A stretch of 64,000 nt of DNA. It comes from Candidatus Methanomethylicaceae archaeon (GTDB lineage Archaea > Thermoproteota > Methanomethylicia > Methanomethylicales > Methanomethylicaceae). Every line of letters begins with the position of its first letter. Position 1 is the stretch's first letter. Under the pieces are notes generated by a model that was given only the letters and a program-made list of their open reading frames with translations, was not told the origin of the DNA and made no database searches. The position numbers and the translations under genes were made by a program. The stretch spans positions 97,830 through 161,829 of the forward strand of contig JAOAJN010000002.1 of NCBI GenBank assembly GCA_026414165.1, read 5' to 3'. Shown here piece after piece: positions 37,912 to 48,319 of this stretch.

Positions 37912-39201
37912 ATGTCTACTTACAAACTTTTAAAGTCAGAAATAGTCAAGTTGCAGAATGAAAGGCTAAGGTGGCTAGTAAAATATGTATATGAGAGGTC
38001 GCCATTCTACAGGCGGCGTTTTATTGATAACGGAATCGATCCGGACAACATAAGGACGAAGGATGATCTTAAGAAGATACCATTTACCACGAAAACAGAT
38101 CTAAGGGACAACTATCCACTCGGTCTCGTTTCTTCAGATCTATCGAAGATAGTGAGGTTTCACGCCTCTTCTGGGACTACTGGAAATCCGACAGTTGTTG
38201 CATATACCAGGCAGGACGTGGAAAGCTGGGCAGAACTCAACGCAAGGTGTTTGGAGATTGCAGGAGTCACTTCAAAGGACGTTGTTCAGGTTGCGTATGG
38301 ATACGGGCTTTTCACAGGAGGGCTTGGGCTACACTACGGTGCAGAGAGGCTAGGTACAAAGGTAATTCCGGCGAGCACAGGCAACACTAAAAGGCAGCTT
38401 AAGCTGATGAAAGATCTTGGCACTACAGTTATATGCTGCACCCCATCATATGGATTATTCTTGGCGGAGAGTGCCAGAGACGAGGGGCTGGATCCCAAGA
38501 GAGATTTAAAGATCAGAGTAGGAGTCTTCGGTGCTGAGCCGTGGTCCGAGAACACGCGCAAACGACTTGAGGAGCAGTTCGTGGAATCAGCCCACGACAT
38601 CTATGGCATGTCAGAGCTCAACGGCCCTGGCGTGGCAATGGAGTGCAAGATGAAAGAGGGGCTACATGTATGGGAAGATCACTACATTGTGGAGATAATC
38701 GATCCCAACACCGGAGAGGTGCTGGAGCCAGGCGAAAAAGGCGAAATGGTCGTGACTACCATAATGAAGGAAGGGATGCCGTTGCTGCGGTATAGGACAA
38801 GGGATATAACGATCTTGGATGATACCCCGTGCGATTGTGGTCTCAATCATGCGAGAATAAGGAGGATATTAGGAAGGACTGACGATATGTTGAAGATAAG
38901 AGGTATCTGCGTCTTCCCAAGCCAAGTTGAGGAGATCCTTATGAAAACCGAGGGCGTCTCACCGCATTATCAGCTTGTAGTGGATAGGGAGGGCGTAATG
39001 GACAGGCTAATGGTAAGGGTGGAAGTCTCAGAGGACTTTAAAACAGACAGGTTGACGGATCTTGTGAAACTTCAGCAAAAATTGGAGGAAGAGCTTAAAG
39101 ATACATTGAGCATACATGCAGTAGTGGAGCTTGTGGAACCAAAGAAACTACCCAGGAGCGAGGGAAAGGCACAAAGGATAATCGATATGAGAAAGTTATA
39201 A
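37912..39201 (+). CDS. Phenylacetate-CoA ligase family (AMP-forming)
   Basis: 'FHASSGTTGNPTVVAYTRQDV', 'YGMSELNGPGVAMEC', 'GRTDDMLKIRGICVFPSQVEEIL'. Confidence 0.92.
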   Translation: MSTYKLLKSEIVKLQNERLRWLVKYVYERSPFYRRRFIDNGIDPDNIRTKDDLKKIPFTTKTDLRDNYPLGLVSSDLSKIVRFHASSGTTGNPTVVAYTRQDVESWAELNARCLEIAGVTSKDVVQVAYGYGLFTGGLGLHYGAERLGTKVIPASTGNTKRQLKLMKDLGTTVICCTPSYGLFLAESARDEGLDPKRDLKIRVGVFGAEPWSENTRKRLEEQFVESAHDIYGMSELNGPGVAMECKMKEGLHVWEDHYIVEIIDPNTGEVLEPGEKGEMVVTTIMKEGMPLLRYRTRDITILDDTPCDCGLNHARIRRILGRTDDMLKIRGICVFPSQVEEILMKTEGVSPHYQLVVDREGVMDRLMVRVEVSEDFKTDRLTDLVKLQQKLEEELKDTLSIHAVVELVEPKKLPRSEGKAQRIIDMRKL

Positions 39202-39228
39202 TGGGTAAAGAAATAGGAGGCGTCTTTT

Positions 39229-39621
39229 ATGATAAAACAGCTGAGTGTCTTCTTGGAAAACCGTCCTGGCAGACTTGCAAATCTACTCGACATCCTTGAA
39301 AGGCACAAAATTAAGGTGCTGGCGATGGGAATAGCGGAGGCGGGCAACTACGGTATAGTGAGGTTAATTGTCGATAAGGAGGGCGAGGCACTTGATGTTT
39401 TGAGGGGATGCAACATGGCTGTGAATGAGACTAATGTGATAATCATCAATCTGAACGATCTCACATCCACCGTAAAAATCTTAGGAAATGCCAACATTAA
39501 CATTGATTATGCGTATACTATGGACTGTCAGAGAGTGGTTTTGAAAGTTAACAATGAGGTGGAGGCAGTAAAGGCACTCTCTGCCTCGGGAATAAAGGTG
39601 TTGAGCGCCAGACCTGATTAG
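39229..39621 (+). CDS. Tandem ACT-domain protein
   Basis: 'QLSVFLENRPGRLANLLDILERHKIKVLAMGIAE' plus second ACT-like half; follows PaaK-like gene. Confidence 0.85.
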   Translation: MIKQLSVFLENRPGRLANLLDILERHKIKVLAMGIAEAGNYGIVRLIVDKEGEALDVLRGCNMAVNETNVIIINLNDLTSTVKILGNANINIDYAYTMDCQRVVLKVNNEVEAVKALSASGIKVLSARPD

Positions 39622-39631
39622 CATTAATTTT

Positions 39632-39961
39632 TCAACCGTATTTGAAAACTATACACTGAGCAGGCATCCTTGAGAGCAAATTTTTGGAGACCATCCCCGC
39701 CTCGGTCCATGTGCAGAAGGCTACTCCACAGGGCACAAGGCAATTAGGATCAATTCGTGATTCAGAGGCCTTTATGTAAATCGGGTTATTTAGAATCTCC
39801 CTGGCGATCTCCCTGATGGCTAACTTATTGATCAGGCTTGCATAGTCCCGAATTTTTTTGCATGTTGATTCCAATTCCACCTCAATAATAGAGCCATTAA
39901 GAGATGCTGTGATTTTTACGTCATGATCACATATGCTGTTGATGACGAATGTTGTGGTCAC
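39632..39961 (-). CDS. Conserved archaeal hypothetical protein with Cys motifs
   Basis: 109 aa; 'DPNCLVPCGVAFCTWTEAGM'. Confidence 0.6.
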   Translation of the reverse strand: MTTTFVINSICDHDVKITASLNGSIIEVELESTCKKIRDYASLINKLAIREIAREILNNPIYIKASESRIDPNCLVPCGVAFCTWTEAGMVSKNLLSRMPAQCIVFKYG

Positions 39962-40166
39962 TCATCATACCTCAAGTCTCATTGAAAGCACAACATAATA
40001 ACTTTTTTTATTGATCATGTTATCTTCTTCAAGTCAAATTTTAATGATGATGATTATGGAATTATTGTAATGCTATGGTCTTTCTTTAACCTGACATTCA
40101 ATAATCTTACCATAAAGCAAGCCTTTTAAGTCCAGCCATCATTTAGAGAGTACCAAGGTGCTTCAT

Positions 40167-40310
40167 ATGGCTAAATGTCCGAAATGTGGAGCAGAAGTTG
40201 CAAACCCGTCAAAGACTTGGACGCTCGCTCCGAAGGGAAGAAAACCAGTCACTGTCGGTCTTTTCAAATGTCCAAGCTGCGGTGCGTTCTTTAGGGCTTC
40301 CGTGAAGTAA
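40167..40310 (+). CDS. Cren7-like chromatin protein embedded in a zinc ribbon (47 aa)
   Basis: Own translation: [47 protein letters not shown]; '[17 protein letters not shown]' resembles the Cren7 core; two CPxCG knuckles; not in supplied track. Confidence 0.85.
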   Translation: MAKCPKCGAEVANPSKTWTLAPKGRKPVTVGLFKCPSCGAFFRASVK

Positions 40311-40393
40311 ACATACTTTTTTTTCCTTTTTTTATTGATTTTATTGATTTTAATATAAATTAATTTTTAATCAGTTTAGTTTTTATATTTTGT

Positions 40394-41545
40394 TCATTCA
40401 AAGAACTTTACTATTCGCCTAATGCCCTCCTTCAGATCCTCATCAGGTATTGCATAACAGAGCCTGAAATGTCCTCTACTATCGCCAAAGTATTCGCCAG
40501 GCAGCACCGCAACACCTGCCTTTTCTAGGAGCTCCTTGGCAAAAAACTCAGTATTCGAGAATCTTTGTGTTTTTATGAGCGGATAGACATAAAACCCACC
40601 TTCCGGTACTGGGCAGTCTAGACCCTTCGCACTCTTTAATCCGTCCACCACTAGCCGCCTCTTCGCAGCGCATGTCCGGATAACCATTTCAATGTGATCC
40701 ATGTACCCTTCTAGAGCTGAGAGGCAGCCATACTGTGCAAAGGTGGTTGGGGCACTCACAGTGTGCTCCTGCACGGTGTGAAGTCTCTTCAAAAGCGCAC
40801 TTGGTCCCGCCGCAAATCCAACCCTCCAGCCTGTCATGCCAAATATCTTTGAGAAACCGTCCGTGACTATGGTTCGATCCCTCAGTCCGCTTAGCGATGC
40901 AGGAGAGATGAAGCGCCTACCGTCATACACATATGCCCAGTCGATTTCATCAGAGAGAATATAAAGGTCATAATCTTCCGCTAGATCCCTCAAGAGTTTA
41001 ATGTCAGCCTCGTCAAGCAGTCCGCCTGTGGGGTTATTGGGCGTGTTTACGACGATGCCCCTAGGTCTAGCTTTCATCAGGTCCTTGAGTTCCTCCTCGT
41101 TTAAGTGATAGGGGTCCTTCGCCCATGTCTCGAGGACTTTCAACCCCAACATCATTGGAACTGCTTTAAAGCTTGTCCAGTATGGCTTTACCAGAACTAC
41201 GGCATCGCCAGGCTTGAAGAGTCCAAGGAAGAATGCGAAATTGGCAAATTTCCCTCCTGTGGTTACCAAAATCTCTTCCGGCGAATACTCCAAACCCCTC
41301 GTCTCTTTGAGGTACTCTGTTATGGCTTGTCTTAGTTCTGGCACACCCCAGCTGGATGAATACCTGTGCTTGCCTTTCAACAGTGCATCCATTGTGCCCT
41401 TCACAGCATTCCATGGCGGGGCGAACATCGGCTCGGCAACATCGAATCTGACCACGCGGGTGCCTTTTTCCTTCTCGATCTTCTCAACCATTTCAAGTAG
41501 AGATACGGGGGAAGGAGGAATGGCTTCAAAGATATCACGAGACAT
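40394..41545 (-). CDS. Class I/II pyridoxal-phosphate aminotransferase
   Basis: 'NTPNNPTGGLLDEADI', 'TDGFSKIFGMTGWRVGFAAGP' (PLP Lys). Confidence 0.93.
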   Translation of the reverse strand: MSRDIFEAIPPSPVSLLEMVEKIEKEKGTRVVRFDVAEPMFAPPWNAVKGTMDALLKGKHRYSSSWGVPELRQAITEYLKETRGLEYSPEEILVTTGGKFANFAFFLGLFKPGDAVVLVKPYWTSFKAVPMMLGLKVLETWAKDPYHLNEEELKDLMKARPRGIVVNTPNNPTGGLLDEADIKLLRDLAEDYDLYILSDEIDWAYVYDGRRFISPASLSGLRDRTIVTDGFSKIFGMTGWRVGFAAGPSALLKRLHTVQEHTVSAPTTFAQYGCLSALEGYMDHIEMVIRTCAAKRRLVVDGLKSAKGLDCPVPEGGFYVYPLIKTQRFSNTEFFAKELLEKAGVAVLPGEYFGDSRGHFRLCYAIPDEDLKEGIRRIVKFFE

Positions 41546-41711
41546 AAAGATCCGTCAAGATCTTATTGGTCTATTTATTTAAGATTAAGGTAGGAGATGT
41601 CGCCATGAGAGCAATAAATTGCAGGGGGTGGTCGCAATCTCGCGATCAAGCCAAAAGGCTAAAAGACTTTGAATTACATACGACAAAATCAAAAGCTAAA
41701 GCGGTGCTATT

Positions 41712-42311
41712 ATGACTGACGCTCTAGGAATATACCTACAAGGATTCATTACCCTCCTTGTGATCTTTGACCCTATCGGAAACATCCCTCTGTTTCAAAC
41801 CTTTACTGCAACTTTGGACAGCTCGAAGAAGAAGAAAATTATTAACAGGTCAGTAATCATAGCCATGGCGATACTTGCATTCTTTGCCCTTGGCGGCTTT
41901 ATAGTTTTCGAGATATTCAACATATCAATTAATGACTTTAGAATAGCAGGCGGGATTCTGCTCTTCATACTCTCAATAGAGGGGCTTCTAGGGAGAGAGG
42001 AGGCCAGATGGATAAGTAGTGAAGATATCGCGGTAGTTCCTTTGGCCACGCCACTCATGGCTGGACCAGGAGCGATATATACTGTGATATATCTGATGCA
42101 GGGACCTTACGGACCCAGTGTCACATTCTTTGCGATAGTCAGCAACATCACAATCCAGTGGGCTTTGCTATTCTACTCAGAACGCGTTCTAAGGGCTATA
42201 GGCAAGACAGGCTCGACCATCATATCAAGGATAATGGCATTCATACTCTCGGCGATAGCGATAGGAATGATAAGGGAGGGCATTACTGCAATACTGGCAG
42301 GTTTATCTTAG
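41712..42311 (+). CDS. MarC family membrane protein
   Basis: 'LLVIFDPIGNIPLFQTFTA', 'PLATPLMAGPGAIYTVI'. Confidence 0.92.
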   Translation: MTDALGIYLQGFITLLVIFDPIGNIPLFQTFTATLDSSKKKKIINRSVIIAMAILAFFALGGFIVFEIFNISINDFRIAGGILLFILSIEGLLGREEARWISSEDIAVVPLATPLMAGPGAIYTVIYLMQGPYGPSVTFFAIVSNITIQWALLFYSERVLRAIGKTGSTIISRIMAFILSAIAIGMIREGITAILAGLS

Positions 42312-42374
42312 AAACACTTTTTAGAAAAAAGTTTTCATTCGTTAAATGTTAAAGATGTAACTTCTGGTGATCTC

Positions 42375-43394
42375 ATGGATATACAATTGATTCTACTCAC
42401 CACTGGGCTTATTCTTGCATTCATTATGGCAATGAACCTCGGCGGAAACGACGCAGCGAACCCAACGAGCGCCGTTATTGGAGCAGGCGCGTTATCGCTG
42501 AAACGCGCTCTTCTATTGTTTGCGATATTCACAACACTTGGGGCAACATTGCAAGGGCATATGGTTATGAAGACTATAGGTAGAGGGATCTTGCCAAGCA
42601 TAGATGTCTTTGGCGCCTTTGCAATAATACTTGCTGCCAACATATGGATATTTATTGCCACTATGAGAGGCATGGCAATCTCGACCACACACTCTATTAT
42701 AAGTGCGGTTATAGGCTATGGGCTCATCAAATATACACTATCGGGAATGAATGTCGGCGTAATGGGGACCATAGCCATGAGCTGGCTCACTTCTCCCCTT
42801 TGCAGTTTAGCCCTGGCTTTTGGGCTTTACAGGTTACTTTCAGTTTTAATTAAAAGATATGAAAACAAACCAGATCTTTTGGGCAAGCTTTTCAGGGCTT
42901 TTCTGATTGGTTCGCTATGTTTCTCTGCATACTCCTTTGGAGCAAATGATGTGGCAAACGCGACTGGGGTTTACGTCACTGTTGCAATGAGCCTGGGTCA
43001 AATGCCAGACTCTATAGCCATGCTTATGTTGGCACTATACAGTTCGGCAGGTATTGTCATTGGAGGAGTCGTTTTTGGACCTAGAGTAATAAAGACCTTA
43101 GCATTCAGAGTTACTAAGCTAGATTTGAACACTGGCTTGTCGGCAAGTCTAGCAAACGCCTTGGTCGTTTATCTTTTCACCACGGTGCCTTACATTTTCT
43201 TTGGCTTTGGTCTTCCCATATCTACATCATATGCAGCTGTCGGAGCGATTTTAGGGGCTGGAGCCGCAAGGAGTGCCAGCTCCGTGAGTAGAGGGGTTAC
43301 TGCTAGATTGGTATTTTACTGGATGGCGACAATACCAGTCAACATAATGCTCTCCATGGTAATTTATTACATACTATCTTACGTAATAGCATAA
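42375..43394 (+). CDS. Inorganic phosphate transporter (PiT family)
   Basis: 'NLGGNDAANPTSAVIGAGALS', 'SFGANDVANATGVYV'. Confidence 0.92.
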   Translation: MDIQLILLTTGLILAFIMAMNLGGNDAANPTSAVIGAGALSLKRALLLFAIFTTLGATLQGHMVMKTIGRGILPSIDVFGAFAIILAANIWIFIATMRGMAISTTHSIISAVIGYGLIKYTLSGMNVGVMGTIAMSWLTSPLCSLALAFGLYRLLSVLIKRYENKPDLLGKLFRAFLIGSLCFSAYSFGANDVANATGVYVTVAMSLGQMPDSIAMLMLALYSSAGIVIGGVVFGPRVIKTLAFRVTKLDLNTGLSASLANALVVYLFTTVPYIFFGFGLPISTSYAAVGAILGAGAARSASSVSRGVTARLVFYWMATIPVNIMLSMVIYYILSYVIA

Positions 43395-43416
43395 TTTTTA
43401 GAGGGGTTTAGGTATT

Positions 43417-44175
43417 TCATTGCTTCCCTCTAAGTATGGCCATGGCTCTCAAAACATCTGCCGTGTCCTCCATCCTATCGGAGGCAGTCTCTATATTTTC
43501 AATCGACTCCTTCAGCATTAACCAGTTGCTCACATATTTGGAGGAGTCGCCCCACTTCAGGACTTGGGCCAAGAGATCCACACGCATATCGTCAATAGAC
43601 TCTTCAAGGCGCTCTGTCTTCTCTGCCATAACCCTGACGCTACCTTTTTTTGCAGAGAGGGCATCTATGGTCTCTTTGAGGGCGTTCTTCTCCTCGACCA
43701 AAGCATTTACTATAGAGACCAACCCGCTCTTGATGTGTGCGGGCACTTCTTGTGGTGAAGTATAAAGAAGTTTTCTGGTGGCGGATTTTATGTGTGCTGC
43801 AATATCATCGGAAACGGTGATGAGTTTTATTATCTCGTCTTGGTCCATCGGGTGGATCGCACTCTTCATAAGGTTTTCTATAATCCCCTCTTTTATTCTA
43901 TCAGCTTCTCTCTCCAAGTCAGAAATCTCGTTCGCCAGATATCTACTCTCTTCGATGTTGTTTTGCGAATATTTCTCTATAAAAATCTTGAACTTTTCAA
44001 CTATGGCAAATATCATCGTGAGGTGCTTCTCACATGATCCTATTATCTCTCTCTCGGTCTGCCTGGCAAGCCAGACGGCTACATGACCCGTGCCAAACAT
44101 TTTTGGACGACCTTCTGATATTTTCCGAACAGGATATATAAGTATTTTATTCACTGCATTATCTCGTAATTCCAT
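43417..44175 (-). CDS. PhoU-like DUF47 (TIGR00153-type) protein
   Basis: 'ISDLEREADRIKEGIIENLMKSAIHPMDQDEIIKLITVSDDIAAHIKS'; converges on PiT gene. Confidence 0.85.
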   Translation of the reverse strand: MELRDNAVNKILIYPVRKISEGRPKMFGTGHVAVWLARQTEREIIGSCEKHLTMIFAIVEKFKIFIEKYSQNNIEESRYLANEISDLEREADRIKEGIIENLMKSAIHPMDQDEIIKLITVSDDIAAHIKSATRKLLYTSPQEVPAHIKSGLVSIVNALVEEKNALKETIDALSAKKGSVRVMAEKTERLEESIDDMRVDLLAQVLKWGDSSKYVSNWLMLKESIENIETASDRMEDTADVLRAMAILRGKQ

Positions 44176-44315
44176 AATTCATATTTTTATTTCATTAATC
44201 AAAAATATTGGATAAGTGTTGGAGGATATACTGTCACCATTTATTCTAACAATTCCGCTCACGGCGTCAAACCTTTTTATATTTAATGAGATAAAAAGTA
44301 TCCGATGAAGGTCAT

Positions 44316-44930
44316 ATGAGCTTTTTAAAGAAGTGGGAGGAGAGAGGGGGGTTTTCCAAAGTAAAAGGGCCCCTCAAGCCGAAGATCGAAGAGGCGATCA
44401 AGATCATCAATCTCCAAATGCAAAGACTTGATCTGAAGGGCGCAAAGATAAGAGAGTATGACAGAACGTTGTTTGAGAAAGTGGTCTACTATTACAGAAG
44501 TAGAGATCTCACAAGGGCAAAGATGTACGCAAATGAACTAACCGAGGTAAGGAAACTTGCTAAACTGATAGTCACCTCCAGACTGACCCTCGAACAGATA
44601 GTTATGAGGCTTGGTACGGTAAAGGAGTATGGTGACGTTGCTGCCAGTGTGGCGCCCGCGCTCTTCGCAGTAAAGAGAATCTATGGAGGGGTGACCCAGT
44701 TGATCCCCGAGGCCGATCAATCTTTCCAAAAACTTGGAGACGTTCTCGACGGTCTTATGGTTGAGGCTTCCCAGTACTCAAACCAGATGCTTAGTCCAGC
44801 ATATATAGCCGAGGAGGGTCAGAACATACTACAGAGTGCCGCAAAGATTGCTGAGAACGACCTGGCAAAGACCTTACCAAAAATCCCTGGTATAGAGGAT
44901 ATTAAAGAGAAAGAGGGGCTCCATACCTGA
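44316..44930 (+). CDS. cdvB: CdvB/ESCRT-III-like (Snf7 family) cell division protein
   Basis: 'LKPKIEEAIKIINLQMQRLDLKGAKIREYDRTLFEKVVYYYRSRDLTRAKMYANELTEVRKLAKLI'. Confidence 0.88.
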   Translation: MSFLKKWEERGGFSKVKGPLKPKIEEAIKIINLQMQRLDLKGAKIREYDRTLFEKVVYYYRSRDLTRAKMYANELTEVRKLAKLIVTSRLTLEQIVMRLGTVKEYGDVAASVAPALFAVKRIYGGVTQLIPEADQSFQKLGDVLDGLMVEASQYSNQMLSPAYIAEEGQNILQSAAKIAENDLAKTLPKIPGIEDIKEKEGLHT

Positions 44931-45007
44931 ATTATTTTGTTAACATTAGAATTGCATTGAAAGCTTGTCTATCTATTTATTACTAAGCATCATTCATTAT
45001 TTCTGCC

Positions 45008-46282
45008 TCATTCTCCAAAAGGATTACCTGTCTTCAGAATGTTCTCCTTTATCATTCTATGTTTATCCGCGAGATAGCCTTTTTCGACAAGTCTTGACTT
45101 CAGACATTCAATCATCTTGGGCACATCGATCTCTAACGGACAGACTTCTTTGCACCTCCCGCACTTCATGCAAGCATCTATAGCAGCCGCAACCTTGTCC
45201 TCTCCAGCAGTAAAGGCGCTCCAGATTATGCCTATTCCGCCGAAATAGTTATGACCAAAAGATCCTCCAAGAACTCTGTAAGCAGGACACTCGTACATGC
45301 AACCACCGCACCTCAGACAGTAAAGTGCCTCCTTCATGAGGGGGTCTCTCAGCATACGGCTCCGCCCGTTATCCAAGAAGATGACGTGGAGCTCCTTGGG
45401 ACCGTGCGCGCCATAGACCAGAGTCTTCTCTATGTCAGCAGTCCTGCTCGGGCTCGTTATCATTGAGACATAAGCAGACATCAGTATACCTGTGGCGTAT
45501 GGAGGGAGGACTTGGACTACTTTGAATGCATCTTCAAGTGTCGGAACTAACTTCTCTATACCTGTAATGCAGATGTGAACGGGCGGTGCGTTGCTAACGA
45601 ACCTAGCATTTCCCTCGTTCTCTATTATAAAGAGTGTTCCCGTATTAGCCGCGACGACATTGGCGCCTGTGATTCCAATATCGGCTTTGCAGAACTTGTC
45701 CCTCAAATATTCCCTGGCGACTCCAACGAGTTCTGGGATGTCTGGCTTGACCTCTCTACCCAGCAGTTTGGAAAAAGTCTTGGCGACCTCCTCCTTTGGC
45801 ACATGGACCGAGGGGTTGATAATGTGTGTCGGCTTCTCCCCTCTTATCTGTATTATAAACTCGCCGAGATCGGTCTCGAAGATCTTGTTTCCATTTCTCT
45901 CTAATGCCCCGTTCAGATGTATCTCCTCTGTGACCAAGGACTTTGATTTTACAACAATCTTGTTGCTGCCTACTAGCTCGAGGAATATTTTCCTAGCTTC
46001 ATTGGCGTCTCTTGCAAAGTACGCATTCCCGTGTGACTCTGTGATGCGCTCTGAGGCAATTTTCCTCAACTCATCCATTTGCTCTACTGCATATTCCTTG
46101 ATCTTCCTTACCTCTTTCCGAATCTTCTCGAGGTGAGGCAAGCATGAGAGGGCATAATCCCTTGCAGCCGTGTAAGAGGAGACCGCCCTAGAGAGCCCGC
46201 GCCTCCTGTTCTCATCGTGAAGCCATTTTATGAACTCGTCCCTTTTTGATGAAAACCAGTCATCAGACATTTTATCCACCAC
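45008..46282 (-). CDS. LutB-like LUD-domain iron-sulfur protein
   Basis: LUD region 'GITGANVVAANTGTLFIIENEGNAR'; 'CLRCGGCMYECPAYRVLGG', 'CMKCGRCKEVCPLEI'. Confidence 0.9.
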   Translation of the reverse strand: MVDKMSDDWFSSKRDEFIKWLHDENRRRGLSRAVSSYTAARDYALSCLPHLEKIRKEVRKIKEYAVEQMDELRKIASERITESHGNAYFARDANEARKIFLELVGSNKIVVKSKSLVTEEIHLNGALERNGNKIFETDLGEFIIQIRGEKPTHIINPSVHVPKEEVAKTFSKLLGREVKPDIPELVGVAREYLRDKFCKADIGITGANVVAANTGTLFIIENEGNARFVSNAPPVHICITGIEKLVPTLEDAFKVVQVLPPYATGILMSAYVSMITSPSRTADIEKTLVYGAHGPKELHVIFLDNGRSRMLRDPLMKEALYCLRCGGCMYECPAYRVLGGSFGHNYFGGIGIIWSAFTAGEDKVAAAIDACMKCGRCKEVCPLEIDVPKMIECLKSRLVEKGYLADKHRMIKENILKTGNPFGE

Positions 46283-46991
46283 ACGCCCTGAGGATTAGTT
46301 CTGGGAGATCGACGATTTCGATCTTAATCTTCCTGTTATTGCCTTCAACAAAGTTGTACTTGCAGAAGGGGCATGCCGTCACTAAGATATCTGTGCCCTC
46401 CGGCAACTCTCCAAGTGTGGACTTTGAGATCTCCAGAGAGATCTCAGGAAACGCGGATCGTACGCCGCCGCCAGAGCCACAACAGAGGGCTTTGTTTCGA
46501 TTGTACTTGAACTCTAAGAGGTCTACTTTAGGTATCATTTTTATAAGTGCCCTAGGCTCCTCGTAGACTCCCATGTGTCTGCCGAGGTGACATGGGTCGT
46601 GGTAGACCACTTTGGCCTCAATAGGTCGGAGATGACCTCTGAGCTCGCCTTGCATGTCGAAGAGGAACTGGGAGATGTGGCGGACTTTGAACGGGACACT
46701 TCTGAAGGCGTTTGTGTAATCCTGGGACATCGTCCTGAAGCACCCCGGGCAACCGGTCACTACATCCTTTATGTTCAGCGATGAGATCTTCTCAAGGGTA
46801 TTTTTGGAGACAGAGAGGGCATCGGCGGTCTGTCCGGTCCTGTAAAGGACAGAGCCGCAGCAGCCTTCTTTCTCGCCAAGGGTCGTGTAATCAACATTAA
46901 GCAGGGTTAGCAGGCGCTCAATAGAGTCTGCAATAGTCTTTGTCCTGAACCTGGACATGCATCCCTTCCAATAGAGAACCTTTTGGGGCAT
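46272..46991 (-). CDS. LutA/GlpC-like Cys-rich (CCG domain) oxidoreductase subunit
   Basis: 'EGCCGSVLYRTG...TGCPGCFRTM', 'YHDPCHLGRHMGVYEEPR', 'CCGSGGGVR'; overlaps LutB-like gene. Confidence 0.9.
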   Translation of the reverse strand: MPQKVLYWKGCMSRFRTKTIADSIERLLTLLNVDYTTLGEKEGCCGSVLYRTGQTADALSVSKNTLEKISSLNIKDVVTGCPGCFRTMSQDYTNAFRSVPFKVRHISQFLFDMQGELRGHLRPIEAKVVYHDPCHLGRHMGVYEEPRALIKMIPKVDLLEFKYNRNKALCCGSGGGVRSAFPEISLEISKSTLGELPEGTDILVTACPFCKYNFVEGNNRKIKIEIVDLPELILRACGG

Positions 46992-47093
46992 GATGATCAG
47001 ACCTTATAATCTTCAAGCGACCTCTATTAAAACATAGTGCAGGCAGTATTTCCAGACTTTTTCTAGTTTACAGTGCCAATGGTAAATGCCAAC

Positions 47094-48242
47094 TTAAAAT
47101 CTGAAAAAGTTCTTCTTTTGCTTGACTTCCTGATCGAATTCTTTTGCGAGTTCCTCCAACAACTGCCTCTGTCTAGGAGAGAGGCTTGTTGGTACATCAA
47201 TATTGACCCTAATCATGAGGTTTCCCCTACCGTATCCGTCCAGCTTAGGCATACCCTTTCCCTTTATCCGCAGGATCTCTCCAGGCTGTGTACCCGGTCT
47301 TATGTTTACCACCACGTCACCATCAAGGGTCGGAACCGTCACTTCAGTTCCTAGCGCCGCCTGGGGAAAACCTATCTTTAGATCGTAGTACAGATCGGTA
47401 CCTTTCCTCTTGAAGTACTTATGTGGTCTTATGGATATGTTGACGTATAGATCACCAGGCGGACCGCCACTGGGGGAGGCCTCACCCTCTCCCTTGAGCC
47501 TGAGCTGATGACCTTCATCCACACCAGCTGGAACCTTGACGGTTATGATCCTGCGCCTCTTAATTATTCCGGAGCCACGGCACTCCCTGCAGGGGGTCTC
47601 CACAACAGTCCCAGAGCCTCCGCAGGTGTTGCATGGTGTGACAGTCACAAATCTCGCGAAGCCAGTAGTCCTCACATTCTGGATCTGACCTGTGCCTCCA
47701 CACCTGTTGCAGGTCTTGAGCGAGGTCCCGGGAGCTGCCCCGGATCCGCCGCAAACATCGCACCGCTCCATCCTTGGAACCTCGATATCCTTCTCGGTGC
47801 CCCTAAAAGCCTCCTCTAAGGAGATTTCAAGGTCATAGGCAAGGTCTCTTCCTCGGACTACCTGCCTTGCGTAGGCGCGCCTGCCGAAGTCGCCTCCAAA
47901 GAACATGTTTAAGAGATCGCCAATGTCAAAGCCGAATCCCATCTCCCTGAATATGGACTCGAAGTCAGCACCCCGAAATATGTCCTCCTGGGTGTAGTAT
48001 TGACCGAAGTCAGCCCTGCCCAAAAGGTCGTATTGGCGCCTCTTCTCATCGTCAGAGAGGACTGCGTATGCCTCTGAGATCTCCTTGAATTTTTCTTCTG
48101 CATCTGGGGACTTGTTCCTGTCGGGGTGGTATTGCATGGCCAGCTTTCGGTATGCGTCCTTGATCTGCTCCTTTGTGGCATTCCTTGGGACGCCCAAGAT
48201 CTCGTAGTAGTCCTTCTTGCTTGCCATGCAAACCACCAACAA
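47094..48242 (-). CDS. dnaJ: Chaperone DnaJ
   Basis: J domain with HPD, four CxxCxGxG repeats. Start likely 48227 ([15 protein letters not shown]). Confidence 0.96.
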   Translation of the reverse strand: MLVVCMASKKDYYEILGVPRNATKEQIKDAYRKLAMQYHPDRNKSPDAEEKFKEISEAYAVLSDDEKRRQYDLLGRADFGQYYTQEDIFRGADFESIFREMGFGFDIGDLLNMFFGGDFGRRAYARQVVRGRDLAYDLEISLEEAFRGTEKDIEVPRMERCDVCGGSGAAPGTSLKTCNRCGGTGQIQNVRTTGFARFVTVTPCNTCGGSGTVVETPCRECRGSGIIKRRRIITVKVPAGVDEGHQLRLKGEGEASPSGGPPGDLYVNISIRPHKYFKRKGTDLYYDLKIGFPQAALGTEVTVPTLDGDVVVNIRPGTQPGEILRIKGKGMPKLDGYGRGNLMIRVNIDVPTSLSPRQRQLLEELAKEFDQEVKQKKNFFRF

Positions 48243-48319
48243 AAAAAGTTACGGGATAGAGTATATCAACCAAGATTATATTTATTATTCATATTCTATT
48301 TATCTTCGCCCTTCCCCTC

